In this document: one piece after another, positions 7,799 through 17,384 of the stretch
Layout: every line of letters begins with the position of its first letter
Position numbering within the stretch: the stretch's first letter is position 1
NCBI GenBank assembly: GCA_900752215.1
Contig: CAADUO010000064.1
Coordinates: 1-41,605, forward strand
Reading direction: 5' to 3'
DNA length: 41,605 nucleotides
DNA from: an uncultured Collinsella sp.
GTDB lineage: Bacteria; Actinomycetota; Coriobacteriia; Coriobacteriales; Coriobacteriaceae
Position numbers and translations under genes: made by a program
Notes under the pieces: generated by a model
Database searches by the model: none
What the model saw: only the letters and a program-made list of their open reading frames with translations
What the model was told of the DNA's origin: nothing

Positions 7799-9952
7799 TT
7801 ACTGAACTTTGCTGGCGAACTCGAGGTATTGCATGCGCTGCAGCTTGTCGATCGTCGAGGTGTATGGGCTGTCTTCAGATTCCAAGTTGTAGCGCAGCCC
7901 GTCGGCACCGAGATAGCCGGCGACATTGATGGTGGGCACATCTGACCTTGTTGCAAGCAGGGCCTTTTGATAGTCGGTGAGCGGGGCGCCGATCTTATTA
8001 AGGGTAATGGCTGCAATCTCGTTTGCCCCGACGGTGTCGTAGACGTTGAGCTCGGTATTGCCGGCGATTTCATAGTTAGCCCAGACGAAATAGGTTGACT
8101 GATAGACACGGAAAGCGTGGCTTGCCGTATCTTCCTGAGGGTACAGCTCGTCGTTGAGAGTCGTTGCGGCGCTCGGCTGATGGTCGCCAAAAAAGACAAG
8201 AACAACCGGTCTGCCGATATTGCGGAGCTCGTTGATAAAGTACTCGAGGTCCCGGTCGGATGCGTTGATGCAGGTGAGATAGGTGTTGAGCGCGCTATTG
8301 GCGCCCTCGCTGGCTCCCTCGACCCAATAGTTTGTCAGCTCTTCGGCGGGAACGGTGCCATAGTCGTAGCCGCCGTGATTTTGCATCGTGACGTCAAAGA
8401 TGAACTGCGGCGCTTCGTCGGTTCTAAGCAGGTCGAGTATCTTGTCGTAGGTGGCGTAGTCGCATACGCCGGCATGGTAACAGGGCGCACCTTCGAAATC
8501 GCCGATTGAAAGAAAGTCACCAAAGCCCAGCTGCTGATAGATTTTATCTCGATGGTAGTTGACGGGGTTTTGCGGGTGCATAGCGGTAGCGGTATACCCA
8601 AGCTCTTTAAGGTCCTTTGCCAGGCTGTTGACGCCATTCATCTGATACAGCTGATAGGGGATTTTGCCTAATCCGACAAAGGCCGTTGTCGCTCCGGTCA
8701 AAAATTCGAATTCGGAGTTTGCCGTTCCGCCACCGGTGACCGAAGCGAGCATGGTGCCGCGAACAAGTGTGTCGGGAAGCGAGTTGTAGAATGCGGGGCC
8801 GGCGTACCCGGCCGCCTGGAGCTGCTCAAAGCACGAAAGGTCGCTAAAACTCTCGTTCATGACGGCAACAATCGTCGGCTTGATTTCATTGAACTGGGCA
8901 ACGGCCGCCGCGCGCTGCTCGCTCGAGCCATACGTGCTGTCGTAGGTGGCGGCGAGCTCCTGCTCGATGCTCTGCGCCTCATCGGGCGTATAGTCTTCGG
9001 GCTTCTCAATGGGCAACTCGTTGACCATTTCGGTGAACGAAGTGATAAAACCCTGAGACGCATACGTGGTGATGGGCTGCCAACGGTCAAATCCAAAATT
9101 CAGCGCCTGCTCCAAGTCGATGCTGGAAAAGCCCGAGAGCCCCACAACGGTCACTAGCAGAAAAGCGCAGAGGTTAGCGGCGATTGCGGGGAACACATGG
9201 GTGGGCGTACGGAGCTTTCTCGGTCGGATAAGCGAAAGAAGCCCCAGGGAAATCTCCAGCAGGGCTAGAGAGGTTACGATTCCGGCGGTAAAGGTAAACT
9301 CGTATCCCTCGCTCACTTCCATTGCGGTGCCAAGGGCCAAGATATCGCTTGGCAGGATGGCCTCACCTTTAAACGTTATGACGAAGTGCTCGGCAATGCC
9401 AAGGATGCAACAGGCGACGGGCACGAGGGCCATGACGCCTCCATGACGCTGTCCCAGCAAATAAAGGGAGAGCAGAACCGTCGCGAGCAGCCCGACGGAA
9501 AACCCGAATGAGTTGGCGGGAATGCGATAGAACGTTTCGTTGCAGGCAATTTCGAGTGAAACGAACGAGAGCGCTGAAACAGCGGCGATGACAAGGATGT
9601 CACGGCAAATACAGGCAACCGTTCCCGTCGCAAGATCGGTTTGGTCGATAAGTCCCGAAACCAAGGGTTCGACAAGAAGTATGACGGCGGCAGCACCGAG
9701 CGCCGAATAAGAAAGGAGCCATAGGGAACTGTCCTCATTTACGAGCAATTGATTCGTAATCCATGCAGCTACCACGCCGAGCGGGATGAGGAGCGTCGCG
9801 CACCAAAAGACGCGGGCAATGGGCGGCTTTTCATTGTGTTTGATTGAAAAATACACGCGCACGACGACGGCGGCCACGATAAGGACGGCGATGAATATGG
9901 GCAGATTGGCCATGTCGCTCGAAGTGATTTCAAGGGGGATATCTTCGGTCAT
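7799..9952 (-). CDS. LtaS-like membrane sulfatase-fold phosphoglycerol transferase
   Basis: Membrane enzyme expected to transfer glycerol phosphate (or a related group) to a cell-surface polymer or glycolipid on the outer face of the membrane. The 717-residue product has about eight hydrophobic segments in residues 15-310, more than the five of classical LtaS. The extracellular sulfatase-fold domain (about 370-660) shows the metal-binding MNESFSDL block, the candidate nucleophile Thr410 in GGGTANSEFEF, the QNHGGYDYG segment and FFGDHQPS. ATG 9952 is chosen for an AGAGGA site 7 nt upstream. It is divergent from uvrA and followed by mrp on the same strand. Whether the product is lipoteichoic acid or another polymer cannot be told. 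Family assignment is firm, substrate is not. Confidence 0.88.
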   Translation of the reverse strand: MTEDIPLEITSSDMANLPIFIAVLIVAAVVVRVYFSIKHNEKPPIARVFWCATLLIPLGVVAAWITNQLLVNEDSSLWLLSYSALGAAAVILLVEPLVSGLIDQTDLATGTVACICRDILVIAAVSALSFVSLEIACNETFYRIPANSFGFSVGLLATVLLSLYLLGQRHGGVMALVPVACCILGIAEHFVITFKGEAILPSDILALGTAMEVSEGYEFTFTAGIVTSLALLEISLGLLSLIRPRKLRTPTHVFPAIAANLCAFLLVTVVGLSGFSSIDLEQALNFGFDRWQPITTYASQGFITSFTEMVNELPIEKPEDYTPDEAQSIEQELAATYDSTYGSSEQRAAAVAQFNEIKPTIVAVMNESFSDLSCFEQLQAAGYAGPAFYNSLPDTLVRGTMLASVTGGGTANSEFEFLTGATTAFVGLGKIPYQLYQMNGVNSLAKDLKELGYTATAMHPQNPVNYHRDKIYQQLGFGDFLSIGDFEGAPCYHAGVCDYATYDKILDLLRTDEAPQFIFDVTMQNHGGYDYGTVPAEELTNYWVEGASEGANSALNTYLTCINASDRDLEYFINELRNIGRPVVLVFFGDHQPSAATTLNDELYPQEDTASHAFRVYQSTYFVWANYEIAGNTELNVYDTVGANEIAAITLNKIGAPLTDYQKALLATRSDVPTINVAGYLGADGLRYNLESEDSPYTSTIDKLQRMQYLEFASKVQ

Positions 9953-9964
9953 GGACGTTCCTCT

Positions 9965-10002
9965 GTTACAGCAAATTAAGTTCAGTATTAGATTACTGTA
10001 AC
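9965..10002. repeat. Inverted repeat upstream of the LtaS-like gene
   Basis: GTTACAG (9965-9971) and CTGTAAC (9996-10002) form a perfect 7-bp inverted repeat with a 24-nt AT-rich spacer, just before the ribosome binding site of the LtaS-like gene. It could be a pair of operator half-sites or a leader hairpin. No regulator is known. Confidence 0.4.
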
Positions 10003-10070
10003 CTTTCCACGGCATTTCGAGAAACAAAGCGCCCGATACGCAAAGCTAAAGGTCTGCGAATCTTGTATTA

Positions 10071-10084
10071 CGAACATCTGTGCG
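10071..10084 (+). promoter_or_regulatory. Candidate LexA (SOS) box upstream of uvrA
   Basis: CGAACATCTGTGCG differs by one base in the core from the Gram-positive LexA/DinR operator pattern GAAC-N4-GTTC (here GAAC-ATCT-GTGC). It lies about 60 nt upstream of the uvrA start, where an operator would be expected, and uvrA is SOS-controlled in many bacteria. Confidence 0.45.
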
Positions 10085-10145
10085 CGTCGAGTGCGCTAAA
10101 CTCATCGGCAGTATGATTCGATGCAATAGGAGGCAAGGAGCTTCC

Positions 10146-13025
10146 ATGTCTGATTCTTCTATCGTTATTCGCGGCGCTCGTGAGCACAACCTCCGCGATA
10201 TCGATGTTTCCATTCCGCGTGACCAACTCGTGGTCATTACCGGTCTTTCTGGCTCGGGCAAGAGCTCGCTGGCATTTGACACTATCTATGCCGAGGGCCA
10301 GCGTCGATACGTCGAGAGCCTCTCGAGCTATGCACGCCAGTTCTTGGGCCAGATGGACAAACCCGACCTGGATTCAATCGACGGCCTTTCGCCGGCGGTG
10401 TCGATCGACCAAAAGACGACGTCTAAAAACCCTCGCTCGACGGTTGGCACCGTAACCGAGATTTATGACTATCTGCGCCTGCTGTTCGCCCGTGTGGGCA
10501 CCCCGCACTGTCCCGAATGCGGCCGCGTCATTGAGCGCCAGACGACCGACCAGGTTGCCGACAAGGTCTTGGCGGCGGGGGAGGGCCGTCGCGCGTTTGT
10601 GCTGGCACCGGTGGTGCGCGGGCGAAAAGGCGAGTACACCAAACTGTTTGAGGACCTTCGCGCCGAGGGCTTTAGCCGCGTGCGTGTCGACGGTGAAGTG
10701 CGCTCGCTCGACGATCCGATCGATCTGGACAAGAAGTTCAAGCACGATATCGAGGTCGTGGTCGATCGCATCGTAATCCGTGAGAACTCTCTGGGACGTA
10801 TCGCCGAGTCTGTTGAGCAGGCGACCGCGCTGGCTCACGGCAATGTAAACGTGTACTTGCTGCCCGACCGCGACGCTCCCGAGGGGACCGAAGGCGAGTT
10901 GCTGGAGTATTCGCTGGCGTTAGCGTGCCCGGAGCATGGACACTCCATCGATGACCTGCAGCCGCGTGATTTCTCGTTCAACGCGCCCTATGGCGCGTGC
11001 CCCGAGTGCGATGGCCTGGGCTTTAAGAAGACGGTCGATGCCGAGGCCCTAATCGAAGACCCCTCGAAGTCGATCGCCGACGGGGTCTTCGGCGGCCTGT
11101 TTGGCAACTCGAACTACTATCCGCAGATTTTCGCTGCGGTCTGTAAACACTTCAAGGTGAGCGTCGATATGCCGTGGGAGGATCTGCCTCCGCGGGTGCG
11201 TCGCGCGTTTTTAGACGGCATGGGCGACCAGAAGATTTCGGTCGACTATCAAAAGCTCGATGGGCGCCGCAGCCAGTGGGACACCAAGTTCTCGGGCGTG
11301 CGCAATATCCTGTACGAGCGCTATACCGAGACGACGAATGAGAACACCAAGGCGCGCTTGGAGAAGTACATCCGCGAGGAGCCGTGCTCGAGTTGCCATG
11401 GTGCTCGTCTGCGCCCCGAGATGCTCGCCGTCACCATAGGCGGTAAGTCCATTTACGAGGTCTGCTGCCTGTCGTGCCGTGAGTCGCTCGAGTTTTTTGA
11501 GGGCCTGGAGCTCACCGAGCGCCAACAGTTTATCGGCGGGCGCATCGTCAAGGAAATCCTGGAGCGCTTGCGTTTTCTGGTCGATGTTGGACTCGACTAT
11601 CTGACGCTCGATCGTGCCTCGGCGACGCTTTCTGGTGGCGAGGCGCAGCGTATTCGCCTGGCAACGCAGATCGGCGCGGGTCTCATGGGCGTGCTCTATA
11701 TTCTGGACGAGCCCTCGATCGGTCTTCATCAGCGTGACAACGAGCGCTTGATCAAGACGCTCGAGCGCCTGCGCGATATCGGCAATACCGTTATCGTCGT
11801 CGAACACGACGAGGATACAATCCGTGCCGCCGATTACGTGATCGACATGGGGCCCGGCGCCGGCGTCAACGGCGGACACGTAGTCGCGGCGGGAACGCCT
11901 GCCGATATCATGGCGTGTCCTGAGTCGATGACGGGCGCTTATCTGACCGGCAAACGAATGATCCGGGTGCCTGATGAACGGCGCAAGCCCGGTCGCGGCT
12001 GCCTTAAAATTACGGGCGCTCGAGCCAACAACCTCAAAAACGTTACTGCCAAGATCGAGTTTGGTACGCTTACGGTTGTTACCGGCGTGTCGGGATCGGG
12101 CAAGAGCTCCCTGGTTACCGACACCATTGCGCCTGCCCTTACGAACGCCATTCACCGTTCGACGCGCCCTGTGGGTCCGTATAAGAAAATCGAGGGCATC
12201 GAGTGTATCGATAAGGTTATCGATATCGACCAGTCGCCGATTGGCCGCACGCCGCGTTCCAACCCTGCTACCTATATTGGCCTGTGGGATGATCTTCGCG
12301 CGCTGTTTGCGAGTACGCCGGAGTCGAAGGCGCGCGGCTACTCGCCGGGTCGTTTCTCCTTTAATGTGAGTGGCGGGCGCTGTGAGGCGTGCAAGGGCGA
12401 CGGACAGATCAAGATCGAGATGCACTTCCTTCCCGATATCTACGTTCCCTGCGAAGTTTGCGGCGGTAAACGCTACAACCGCGAGACACTCGAGGTCACC
12501 TACCGTGGCAAGACCATCTCGGACGTGCTCGACATGAGCGTCACCGAGGCGCTGGCCTTCTTTGGGAATATCCCGCAGATTAAGCGCAAGCTTCAGACGC
12601 TGTACGATGTAGGTTTGGGCTACGTGAGCCTGGGCCAGCCCGCCACGACGCTTTCGGGCGGCGAGGCGCAGCGTGTGAAACTCGCCAAGGAGCTTCATCG
12701 ACGCCAGACGGGCAAGACGTTCTATATTTTGGACGAGCCGACGACCGGCCTTCATTTTGAGGACGTCCGCCAGCTGCTCGATGTGCTGCAGCGCTTGGTC
12801 GATGCGGGCAACACAGTGCTGGTGATTGAACACAACCTTGATGTCATCAAGGTTGCCGACCGCCTGATCGATATGGGTCCCGAGGGCGGTAACGGCGGCG
12901 GAACCGTCGTGGTTTCGGGCACACCGGAGCAGGTTGCGGACTGTCCGCAGAGTTATACGGGCCAGTTTTTGGCGCCGTTGCTCAGGCGTGACCGGGAGCG
13001 TCAAGCTCAACTTGATGCTCAATAA
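10146..13025 (+). CDS. uvrA: UvrABC system protein A (excinuclease ATPase subunit)
   Basis: Damage-sensing ATPase of nucleotide excision repair that loads UvrB onto lesions. The 959-residue product contains two ABC modules. The first has Walker A GLSGSGKSS and signature LSGGEAQRIRLATQIG; the second has GVSGSGKSS and LSGGEAQRVKLAKEL. Zinc modules are visible: CPECGRVIE in an early insertion, CPEH with CPECDGLGF, and CEACKGDGQ with CEVCGGKRYN. ATG 10146 has AAGGAG 5 nt upstream; the longer frame from 10080 runs through the candidate LexA box and is unlikely. It is transcribed divergently from the LtaS-like gene, and a hairpin follows the stop. Complete, with no oddities. Confidence 0.98.
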   Translation: MSDSSIVIRGAREHNLRDIDVSIPRDQLVVITGLSGSGKSSLAFDTIYAEGQRRYVESLSSYARQFLGQMDKPDLDSIDGLSPAVSIDQKTTSKNPRSTVGTVTEIYDYLRLLFARVGTPHCPECGRVIERQTTDQVADKVLAAGEGRRAFVLAPVVRGRKGEYTKLFEDLRAEGFSRVRVDGEVRSLDDPIDLDKKFKHDIEVVVDRIVIRENSLGRIAESVEQATALAHGNVNVYLLPDRDAPEGTEGELLEYSLALACPEHGHSIDDLQPRDFSFNAPYGACPECDGLGFKKTVDAEALIEDPSKSIADGVFGGLFGNSNYYPQIFAAVCKHFKVSVDMPWEDLPPRVRRAFLDGMGDQKISVDYQKLDGRRSQWDTKFSGVRNILYERYTETTNENTKARLEKYIREEPCSSCHGARLRPEMLAVTIGGKSIYEVCCLSCRESLEFFEGLELTERQQFIGGRIVKEILERLRFLVDVGLDYLTLDRASATLSGGEAQRIRLATQIGAGLMGVLYILDEPSIGLHQRDNERLIKTLERLRDIGNTVIVVEHDEDTIRAADYVIDMGPGAGVNGGHVVAAGTPADIMACPESMTGAYLTGKRMIRVPDERRKPGRGCLKITGARANNLKNVTAKIEFGTLTVVTGVSGSGKSSLVTDTIAPALTNAIHRSTRPVGPYKKIEGIECIDKVIDIDQSPIGRTPRSNPATYIGLWDDLRALFASTPESKARGYSPGRFSFNVSGGRCEACKGDGQIKIEMHFLPDIYVPCEVCGGKRYNRETLEVTYRGKTISDVLDMSVTEALAFFGNIPQIKRKLQTLYDVGLGYVSLGQPATTLSGGEAQRVKLAKELHRRQTGKTFYILDEPTTGLHFEDVRQLLDVLQRLVDAGNTVLVIEHNLDVIKVADRLIDMGPEGGNGGGTVVVSGTPEQVADCPQSYTGQFLAPLLRRDRERQAQLDAQ

Positions 13026-13045
13026 ATAGGCGATTCAGTTTATGG

Positions 13046-13076
13046 GCGCCATCGACTCCTTGTGATTCGATGGCGC
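13046..13076 (+). terminator. Hairpin after uvrA (probable terminator)
   Basis: GCGCCATCGA (13046-13055) and TCGATGGCGC (13067-13076) form a perfect 10-bp stem with an 11-nt loop, 20 nt after the uvrA stop. The following TTGCTGT is only weakly T-rich. Confidence 0.6.
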
Positions 13077-13157
13077 TTGCTGTGCCGAAGTGACGTATGC
13101 AGCCGAATTGGACATATACTTAATCCTTGTGTCCGAATGCGAGGGAAAGGATATGTC

Positions 13158-13658
13158 ATGGCAAAGGCTGTAAAGACGCCAAAAACCAATGCGATGCGCG
13201 AGCTGGAAAGCGCCGGCATTTCCTATGTTCTACATACGTACGAAGACGATGGCGATGAGTCGGTGGGCCTGGGGGTCGCGATTTCGGAGCAGCTTGGCGA
13301 GGAGCCCGGTCAAGGATTTAAGACTTTGGTCTGTGTGACACCGTCCAACGACTATGTTGTGTGCTGCATCCCTGTTGCCGACGAGCTCGATTTAAAGTCC
13401 GCCGCGCGTGCCGCTGGGGAGAAGTCCTTGGCCATGATGCATGTGAAGGATTTGCTTGCAGCGACTGGCTACGTTCGCGGCGGCTGCAGCCCGGTCGGTA
13501 TGAAAAAACGCTACCGGACGCTTATTGATGAGACATGTGTCCTTTGGGATACCATTTTTATTTCGGGAGGCAAGCGTGGTTATCAGCTCGAGCTTGCACC
13601 CGATGATTTAATTGCATTTTGCGGGGCGACGGTTGCCGCGATTACGAGAGAGGACTGA
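13158..13658 (+). CDS. ybaK: YbaK/EbsC-family aminoacyl-tRNA deacylase (Cys-tRNA(Pro) deacylase)
   Basis: Editing enzyme expected to hydrolyse mischarged Cys-tRNA(Pro) in trans. The 166-residue protein matches the usual length of about 155-165. It carries the HTYEDD segment after the first strand, the GFKTLVCV block with the conserved Lys, the KSAARAAGEKSLAM helix and the GGCSPVGMKK loop, all typical of YbaK proteins. ATG 13158 is chosen because GGGAAAGG lies 7 nt upstream; a longer frame from 13062 would start inside the uvrA terminator. murJ starts 3 nt after the stop, so the two are co-transcribed. A TATACT -10-like hexamer at 13115-13120 could drive the unit. Confidence 0.9.
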   Translation: MAKAVKTPKTNAMRELESAGISYVLHTYEDDGDESVGLGVAISEQLGEEPGQGFKTLVCVTPSNDYVVCCIPVADELDLKSAARAAGEKSLAMMHVKDLLAATGYVRGGCSPVGMKKRYRTLIDETCVLWDTIFISGGKRGYQLELAPDDLIAFCGATVAAITRED

Positions 13659-13661
13659 GCG

Positions 13662-15344
13662 ATGCCGCAGGAAGAATTGAAGCGCGGAGCTCATTTTGCA
13701 AAAGAATCTGCGCCTCAGACACCCTCATCCGAAGCTTCTTCGTCGCGAGACGACACTGACGACATGGGCTCGTCGGACTACTCCACGGTTGGTCGTTCCG
13801 CCGGGCTTATGACCATCCTGACCATCGTGTCTCGCGTCACCGGTTTTATCCGCACGTGGGCAATGGCGGCCGCTATCGGCATGTCGCTGCTCTCGTCCTC
13901 CTATCAGGTCGCCAACAACCTGCCCAATATGCTCTACGAACTCGTGATGGGTGGCATGCTCGTGACGGCGTTTTTGCCCGTGTACATGGGCGTGAGGCGT
14001 GAGCAGGGTCGCGAGGCCTCGAACGAGTACGTGGGCAACCTGCTCGGCATTCTGCTTTTAGTGCTGGGTGGCATTTCGTTGCTGGGGACCGTGTTCGCCC
14101 CGGGCTTTATCTGGACGCAATCGTTCCTTTCGGGTGACGGTGGCAGCATGGATACCGCTGCGTTCATGTTCCGTTTCTTTGCCATCCAGATTCTGTTTTA
14201 TGGTTTGGGCTCGGTGTTCTCGGGCGTTCTCAACGCACACCGCGACTACTTTTGGTCGACGTTTGCCCCGGTCCTCAACAATGTGATCGTCATTGCGAGC
14301 TTTATGGGTTTTGCGCCCGTGTCCGCACAGTTTGGCGAACGTGCCGGCATCATCTTGATTGCGGCCGGTACGACCCTCGGTGTCTTTGTTCAGATGGCAT
14401 GTCAGATTCCCGCGCTTGGCAAGCACGGCGTGCATCCCCATATCCATATCGACTTTAAGGACCCCGCGCTGCGCCAGACGATTGCGCTCGGTATCCCGAC
14501 GCTGCTCGCCACGGTGTGCATGTTTGTCTCGACTTCTATCACCAACGCTGCCGCGCTGGTGGTCCAGCCCGAGACGGGTCCTTCCGTCATCGCCTATGCG
14601 CGCCTGTGGTACACGCTGCCCTACGCGCTGATTGCCGCCTCGCTTTCGACGGCGCTCTATACCGAGCTCTCTCATGACGCACAGGAGAAGGATTACGACA
14701 GCGTTCGCACGGGCATTTCGCGTGGCGTCGCCCAGATGCTGTTCTTCCTGATTCCGTTCGCACTGTACCTGATTGTCTTCGCACGTCCGCTCAATATGAT
14801 CTACTGTGCTGGCAAGTTCGATGAATCCGGCGTGGCGCTGGTGTCCGAGTACCTTGTCTACCTGGCGCTCTCGCTGCCGCTCTACGGCGTGGTCGTGTTG
14901 ATGCAGAAGAGCTTCTCTGCCTTGCTCGACATGAAGCCCTATAGCCGCTATTGCCTGTATTCCGCCATCGGCCAGGCCGGCTCGGTTCTGCTGTTTGGCG
15001 TTGTGCTGGGCTTCGGTATGCCGGCAATCGCGCTTTCGTATGTCGTCGACTACGTGATCTTGGTCGGCTGTTCGCTGTGGTGGCTGCGTCGTCGCCTGCG
15101 TGGCCTTCAGGTCAAATCTATCCTACATGGCGGTTTCTTTGGCCTTTTGCTCGGTGGCCTAGGTGCTGCCGCAGGCGCCGGCGTCATGTGGGCGCTTGAA
15201 CACTTTGTCGGGGCACTTGGCGGCTCGATTCTGATTACTCTTGGCTACGTTTGCGTTGCGGGTGTCGTCTCGCTTGTTGTTACCTTTGGCCTTGCCGTCG
15301 TCCTTAAGGTGCCCGAGGTCTCGGCGCTGCTTCGTCGCAAGTAG
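13662..15344 (+). CDS. murJ: Lipid II flippase MurJ (MviN family)
   Basis: Integral membrane flippase of the MOP exporter superfamily, expected to move lipid II across the cytoplasmic membrane for peptidoglycan synthesis. The 560-residue protein has a hydrophilic Ser/Thr/Asp-rich N-terminal tail of about 45 residues before the first conserved block (GLMTILTIVSRVTGFIRTWA). It then has a MviN core with about 14 hydrophobic segments, including NNLPNMLYELVMGGMLVTAF and GLGSVFSGVLNAHRDYFW, which are family hallmarks. ATG 13662 follows the ybaK stop by 3 nt with GAGAGAGGA upstream. uvrC begins immediately after the stop codon. The acidic tail is longer than in typical E. coli MurJ, though N-terminal extensions are common in actinobacteria. 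Confidence 0.93.
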   Translation: MPQEELKRGAHFAKESAPQTPSSEASSSRDDTDDMGSSDYSTVGRSAGLMTILTIVSRVTGFIRTWAMAAAIGMSLLSSSYQVANNLPNMLYELVMGGMLVTAFLPVYMGVRREQGREASNEYVGNLLGILLLVLGGISLLGTVFAPGFIWTQSFLSGDGGSMDTAAFMFRFFAIQILFYGLGSVFSGVLNAHRDYFWSTFAPVLNNVIVIASFMGFAPVSAQFGERAGIILIAAGTTLGVFVQMACQIPALGKHGVHPHIHIDFKDPALRQTIALGIPTLLATVCMFVSTSITNAAALVVQPETGPSVIAYARLWYTLPYALIAASLSTALYTELSHDAQEKDYDSVRTGISRGVAQMLFFLIPFALYLIVFARPLNMIYCAGKFDESGVALVSEYLVYLALSLPLYGVVVLMQKSFSALLDMKPYSRYCLYSAIGQAGSVLLFGVVLGFGMPAIALSYVVDYVILVGCSLWWLRRRLRGLQVKSILHGGFFGLLLGGLGAAAGAGVMWALEHFVGALGGSILITLGYVCVAGVVSLVVTFGLAVVLKVPEVSALLRRK

Positions 15345-17291
15345 GTGCGCGTGGCCGGTCACGACAACATACCAACGCTTGCCGAGCAGGTTTCGCGCGT
15401 TCCCACACAGCCCGGATGCTACCTTTGGAAGGATGCCAAGGGCGATGTCATCTACGTGGGCAAGGCGAAAAACCTGCGCGCCCGCATGCGTCAATACGTG
15501 ACACTGCAGGATGAGCGTCAAAAGATCCCGCTGATGATGCAGCTGGTGGCGAGCTTTGACTACATCGTTGTCGAAACCGAGCATGAGGCGCTTGTACTCG
15601 AGCGCAACCTGATCGGCCAGTACCATCCGTACTTTAACGTCGACCTCAAGGATGACAAGAGCTACCCCTTTATCGCCATTACAAAGGGCGACCTGTATCC
15701 CGCGATCAAATACACGCGTGAGCGTCATAAGCCGGGAACGCGCTATTTTGGACCCTATACCGATAGCCGTGCGGCACGTGAGACGATAGATACGCTGCGC
15801 AAGGTTATCCCCATCTGCTCTGCATCCTGTGCGGAGTGGCGTCGTTGTCGCCGTACCATCGAGTCCCACAAGGGCGAGGAAGACATCGTCAATATGATTT
15901 GCGCACAAAACGGGCGTCCCTGCTTTGACTACCATGTCGGGCGCGGCCCGGGTGCGTGTGTCGGCGCGATTTCCCCGGCAGACTATGCCAAGAACGTCAA
16001 GCGTGTCGAGCGTTTTTTGTCGGGCCATCGCAAGGATGTCGTCGATGAGCTGACCTCCGAGATGACGGATGCCGCCGAGGCGCTCGACTTTGAGCGCGCG
16101 GCACGCGTCAAACGTCGTTTGGAGGTCATCAGGGGTCTGGACGATCGTCAGCAAGTCGTTTTTCCCTCCAGTGTCGATATCGATGTCATCGGGTTCTATC
16201 GCGAGGAGACCATCTCCGCCGCTTGCGTCTTCGTCGTTCGCGAGGGCCGAACAGTTCGCACCTGCGAGTTCATTCTCGACAAGGGTCTTGATGTTGACGA
16301 GGACGAGCTCCAGTCGGGCTTTCTTAAGCGCTATTACGACGAGACGGCTGATATTCCAGCTGAGGTCAACCTTTCCGTCGAGCTTGAGGATGCGGAGGCG
16401 CTGGGGGAGTGGCTTGCGGGCAAGCGTGAGCGTTCCTGCCATCTCCATAGGCCGCAGCGTGGCGAAAAGTACCGTCTGCTCGATATGGCATCCAAAAATG
16501 CGCGCCATGCCCTCATGCGCTACATGATGCGAACGGGGTACGCTGACGACCGCACCAATCAAGCGCTCCTGGAGCTCGAAAGTGCGTTGGCGCTGCCATC
16601 GCCGCCGTTGCGTATCGAGTGCTTCGATATCTCTACACTGCATGGCACCTTTACGGTCGCCTCGATGGTGGTGTTTACCAACGGGCGCGCCGACAAGAGC
16701 CAGTACCGTCGTTTTAAAATTCAGGCCGAATTGGACGAGGCAAACGACTTCGTGTCGATGTCCGAGGTTTTGGGACGACGCTATGCTCCCGAGCGCATGG
16801 CCGACGAGCGCTTTGGCTCGCGCCCCGATTTGCTCGTTGTCGATGGCGGTAAGCCGCAATTGACCGCTGCGATCAAGCAACTTGAGGCTCTTGGGCTCGA
16901 TATACCAGTTTGTGGCTTGGCGAAGGCCGACGAGGAAGTTTTTGTGCCTTGGGACGAGACTCCTGTCGTGCTGCCGACCGGGTCTGCTTCGCTCTATCTA
17001 ATTAAACAGGTACGCGATGAGTCCCACCGATTTGCCATCACGTTCCACCGTGAGTTGCGCGATAAAGCCATGACGGTTTCGGTACTCGATGACGTTCCGG
17101 GCGTGGGACCCACCAGAAAACGTGCCCTTATGCGCCATTTTGGCTCGATGAAGCGTTTGCGCGCGGCGAGCGAGCAAGAGATCGCGGAAGTTCGCGGCAT
17201 ACCTGCCGATGTTGCCAAGGCGGTCCACGAGGCGCTCGTTGCATGGAATGCCGAGCGCGCCGAGGCGGCCGCTGGCCATTCCGATAGCTAA
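15345..17291 (+). CDS. uvrC: UvrABC system protein C (excinuclease nuclease subunit)
   Basis: Dual-incision nuclease of nucleotide excision repair. The 648-residue product has an N-terminal GIY-YIG nuclease domain (PGCYLWKDAKGDVIYVGKAK), a UVR motif for UvrB contact (MTDAAEALDFERAARVKRR), the RNase H-like C-terminal nuclease (RIECFDIS, then LLVVDGGKPQL with its acidic residue) and tandem helix-hairpin-helix motifs (VPGVGPTRKRALMRHFGS, then EVRGIPADVA). The start is a GTG directly abutting the murJ TAG; a second GTG at 15351 is equally possible. No clear ribosome binding site is seen, so translation is probably coupled to murJ. In many actinobacteria uvrC is followed directly by rapZ; here a 10.7-kb sialic acid island intervenes. 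Confidence 0.97.
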   Translation: MRVAGHDNIPTLAEQVSRVPTQPGCYLWKDAKGDVIYVGKAKNLRARMRQYVTLQDERQKIPLMMQLVASFDYIVVETEHEALVLERNLIGQYHPYFNVDLKDDKSYPFIAITKGDLYPAIKYTRERHKPGTRYFGPYTDSRAARETIDTLRKVIPICSASCAEWRRCRRTIESHKGEEDIVNMICAQNGRPCFDYHVGRGPGACVGAISPADYAKNVKRVERFLSGHRKDVVDELTSEMTDAAEALDFERAARVKRRLEVIRGLDDRQQVVFPSSVDIDVIGFYREETISAACVFVVREGRTVRTCEFILDKGLDVDEDELQSGFLKRYYDETADIPAEVNLSVELEDAEALGEWLAGKRERSCHLHRPQRGEKYRLLDMASKNARHALMRYMMRTGYADDRTNQALLELESALALPSPPLRIECFDISTLHGTFTVASMVVFTNGRADKSQYRRFKIQAELDEANDFVSMSEVLGRRYAPERMADERFGSRPDLLVVDGGKPQLTAAIKQLEALGLDIPVCGLAKADEEVFVPWDETPVVLPTGSASLYLIKQVRDESHRFAITFHRELRDKAMTVSVLDDVPGVGPTRKRALMRHFGSMKRLRAASEQEIAEVRGIPADVAKAVHEALVAWNAERAEAAAGHSDS

Positions 17292-17384
17292 ACACGAGCC
17301 TAAACAACTGATATACATGATTGCGCGATTTTCAACCATTTATTTCGCCATGATTGCCTGCTGGTTTCGGGTTTTATTAACGCT

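Noticed and set aside
11211..13022. A 603-codon minus-strand frame opposite uvrA
   Set aside because: Pure antisense shadow of conserved uvrA sequence; no motif or ribosome binding site.
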